Assembly (NCBI GenBank): GCA_007026445.1
Contig: VDMD01000251.1
Span: 1-22,314 of the forward strand
Origin: Schizophyllum amplum
Taxonomy: Eukaryota; Basidiomycota; Agaricomycetes; Agaricales; Schizophyllaceae
Reading direction: 5' to 3'
Length of the DNA: 22,314 bases
The position numbers and the translations under genes were made by a program. Of this stretch, positions 19,990-22,314 are shown piece by piece. Position 1 is the first letter of the stretch. Every line of letters starts with the position of its first letter. The notes under the pieces are model-generated. The model saw only the letters and a program-made list of their open reading frames with translations. It was not told the DNA's origin and searched no databases.

Positions 19990-21087
19990 ATGGGCAAGAA
20001 ACTATCTGGGACGAGGGGACGAGGAGGCAAGCATCACAGAGGGCGCGGACGGGGCGGAGGCAGTCACTCTAGCCACGCTCGACACTTGGACATCGACGAG
20101 CGACCCGATAGCGCCATAGACGATGTCGGGCAGGCCCAGAGAGACTCAGATGAAGAGGAAGAGGGTGCGTCCCCTGCATATCATCGGTATATGCACCGAC
20201 CAATGCGCAGACGAGCAGGTCACGATTGATGTCCCAGTCGCTATGTGGGTGCGTCGGCCCCGCGCATACATCGACTCTGTATTCACAATCTCCGCAGGAT
20301 TTTGACCACTGCGATCCTAAGCGATGCTCTGGGAAGAAGTTATCGCGGCTGGGACTGATCAAGGAGCTCAAAGTCCCCTCCAAGTTCAGAGGCATCGTCG
20401 TTTCGTGCGTGCTATGATCTTTCCCTCTCTGCCTGGACTAACTGCTTGATGCCAGGCCGAAAGGCACTCAAGTCATTGCGCCAAACGACCGAGACATTGT
20501 TTTGAAAGGCGGTGTCGCAGTCGTCGAATGCTCGTGGCGCGATTAGATGATGTACCCTTCAACAAGATCTCCAGCCCCCATGAACGCCTGCGTACGTTCC
20601 GTCTTCCCGCAGCAGCATACATCTTATTGAAGGTCGCTCATGCAGTGCCCTACCTCATCGCAAGCAACCCAGTCAACTACGGGAAACCCTGGCGATTGAA
20701 TTGCGTCGAGGCGCTCGCTGCAGCATTCTACATCACTGGCTTCGACGAATATGCAGAGCGCCTCCTCAGCGGCTTCGGCTGGGGCGGGTCGTTTTGGAAG
20801 GTCAATCAGTCTTTGATTGAGCAGTACAGGCAATGCAGCACAGCTGACGAGGTGACGCGCAAGCAAGAAGAAATCATCGCGCAACTAAACGCTAATTGGA
20901 AGCAGTCTCGGAAGGAGAGAGGTGCGTATATGCGCTGCTGTACTGGTTTGTAGCTCATCATTCCTTAGATGAGGAAGGCGATGACCTGCTTGTCGCGAAC
21001 CCGAACCATCAGCAGTGGGATGCGCACAGCGACGACGACGAGCCTCCGGATTCGACAGACGGGTCCGATACAAGTTCTGTACGATGA
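19990..21087 (+). CDS. TSR3: TSR3, 18S rRNA aminocarboxypropyltransferase
   Basis: Tsr3 transfers the aminocarboxypropyl group of S-adenosylmethionine to a hypermodified pseudouridine of 18S rRNA, in late cytoplasmic 40S maturation. Exons are 19990-20164, 20211-20248, 20298-20404, 20456-20591, 20646-20921 and 20969-21087, about 283 residues. The N-terminus is Gly/Arg-rich (RGRGGKHHRGRGRGGG). The core reads MWDFDHCDPKRCSGKKLSRL, then KGTQVIAPNDRDIVLKGG, NPVNYGKPWRLNCVEALAAA and FGWGGSFWKVN, all hallmark stretches of the family. The tail is acidic (DSDDDEPP-like). The conserved ECSWARLDDVPF needs one more G at 20536-20537; as written, the frame meets TAG ten bases later. The other introns (46-54 bases) agree in phase. 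Confidence 0.9.
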
Positions 21088-21580
21088 CGAACAACTCAGA
21101 CGCCACTTGCAGTACAGTCAGCATCACGCTCAGGAAGTTATGTACATCGACTCGAGTCTCGCAGGCCGAGGCATCAATTGTAAAGTCGGACATCTCGCAG
21201 AGGGATATCATCTCTCAGTCACATCCTTGAACTTCAAATGTAGATACGAAGGAGCTGAGCAACTCACCCTGATACCAGGATCCTTGAGGAGAAGGCCATG
21301 GCAAGGATCTGTATGGGCGTTTGTGACTCACACCACTGTAGGTCCACCATCTGAGAAAGGCCCACAATGAATTCCCCACGAGGCGCGGTAACGTGTTCTC
21401 GTATTTGCAAAGACCCCGCCGTTGCGCATCGGGCAAGTTCCAACAACTCGTGTTCCTCCCTCGAGGCGCGCAGCTTTGGACGGCAATTTTCCCCTGTCCT
21501 CCCCCTTCCCCCCGCCCCGCCCTTGTATCATTAGCCCTCTCCTTCCCTCCTACACATCGCTACGCCACGCCTGTGTCGAA
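21088..21580. other. TSR3 3' flank and upstream region of the BTB gene
   Basis: No gene is recognised. A strongly pyrimidine-rich stretch at about 21487-21565 on the plus strand lies directly before the BTB start codon, as is common at fungal transcription starts. Short open frames on both strands show no domain. Confidence 0.55.
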
Positions 21581-22314
21581 ATGGCACCCAACGAAACTTA
21601 CGGCGCTTTACGAAGACATGAAGAATACTACATCAACGGAGGGGACTTGCATCTTGTGGTGCGTGTGCTACAGCACTATCGAAGCGAGACGTTTGACTGA
21701 TTCGCGCTGTCTGCCCTAGGTCGATCGCACGCGATTCCGCATCCACCGCTACTTCTACGAGCGCGAATCCGAGTTCTTTCGCCGCATCCTGCTAGCCCCC
21801 GCTTCTCCTGGCGCGACACGACAAGGCACGAGTGACGAGAATGCCATTGAGCTCGACTATGTCTCGAGTGACGAATTTGCGAAGTTCAACTGGGTGTTCT
21901 ACAACCCCAAGGTGCGTAGATCATGTTCCCTCGCAGCGCAGCCGATGCTGACGTTTGCCTACGCCACAGTACTCGCTGTATGACAAGAGCTCGAAGGACT
22001 GGATCATCATCCTCCGCCTGGCGTATCGATGGGGCTTCCCCAACGTACACGGGCTCGCCGTACGTGAGCTGGACAAGCTCTATGTCCCTGATATCGAACG
22101 CGTCTCCATTTATCAAGACTACGCCGTCGACCGGCGAAAGCTCGTCCCGTGCTACGCTGCCATCGCAGAACGCGCGCAGCCGCTCTCGCTCGACGAGGGC
22201 GAGCGGCTCGGACTGGAGACCGTCATCATGCTCGCGCAGGCGCGAGAATACGCGCGGGCCGGCCTCAGCACGATCTGGCGCCGGCGGGGCTGCGCCAGGA
22301 TGAGATGGAGGAGA
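21581..22314 (+). CDS. BTB/POZ domain protein, 5' part
   Basis: The gene runs off the right edge. Exons are 21581-21658, 21720-21911 and 21970 onward, all joined in phase 0. The start MAPNETYGALRRHEEYYING leads to DLHLV|VDRTRFRIHRYFYER with ESEFFRRIL, the pattern of mushroom BTB/POZ proteins (self-association and protein-binding domain). After the second intron come WIIILRLAYRWGFPNVHGLA and AVRELDKL, the helical extension usual in this family. Near 22270 the frame probably shifts by one base: the next frame reads LAPAGLRQDEMEE, the usual family ending, while the written frame gives a basic sequence. Substrate and partners are unknown; many fungal BTB proteins are adaptors for CUL3-type ubiquitin ligases. 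Confidence 0.8.

Overview
The window looks like nuclear DNA of a filamentous basidiomycete, most likely an Agaricomycete. The evidence is short GT-AG introns of about 45-75 bases in nearly every gene (branch sites such as TACTGAC or CTAAT), high-GC coding DNA, and gene families typical of mushrooms (large F-box proteins with Cys/His C-termini, BTB proteins, an HMG-box regulator). This assignment comes from gene content and gene structure; no database was searched. Gene models were built by hand, joining exons where splice sites, phase and family pattern agree.

Layout. 1-374 (+): 3' end of an HCNGP/SAP30BP-like gene. 926-1300: a 375-base non-autonomous DNA transposon with perfect 20-base terminal inverted repeats and an 8-base target duplication. 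2827-4641 (+): HMG-box transcription factor. 5355-5901: a second small inverted-repeat element, flanked by TA. 6164-8984 (-) and 9355-12188 (-): tandem F-box paralogs sharing a 12-exon structure and three C2H2-like Cys/His modules. 12417-15771 (+): RCY1-type F-box/Sec10-like recycling protein with a CAAX end, divergent from the second F-box gene. 16268-18801 (+): TUP1 corepressor. 19238-19851 (-): mitochondrial ribosomal protein mL41. 19990-21087 (+): TSR3, 18S rRNA aminocarboxypropyltransferase, divergent from mL41 across 138 bases. 21581 to the end (+): BTB/POZ protein, cut by the window edge. No tRNA, rRNA or CRISPR array was recognised.

Functions are mostly housekeeping: transcriptional control (HCNGP-like, HMG box, TUP1), ubiquitin-ligase adaptors (F-box pair), endosomal recycling (RCY1) and ribosome production (mL41, TSR3). 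They do not form one pathway. The divergent mL41/TSR3 pair is the only neighbour pairing with an obvious functional theme.

The most unusual signal is a set of one-base frame breaks inside otherwise well conserved genes, usually in short homopolymers. At least eleven lie between 17830 and 18439 in the WD40 part of TUP1. Single breaks occur in the F-box gene at 6164-8984, TSR3, the HMG gene and the BTB gene, and two or three in the HCNGP-like gene. RCY1, the other F-box gene and mL41 have none. Either the consensus is locally poor or TUP1 is decaying; this must be settled before the proteins are used.
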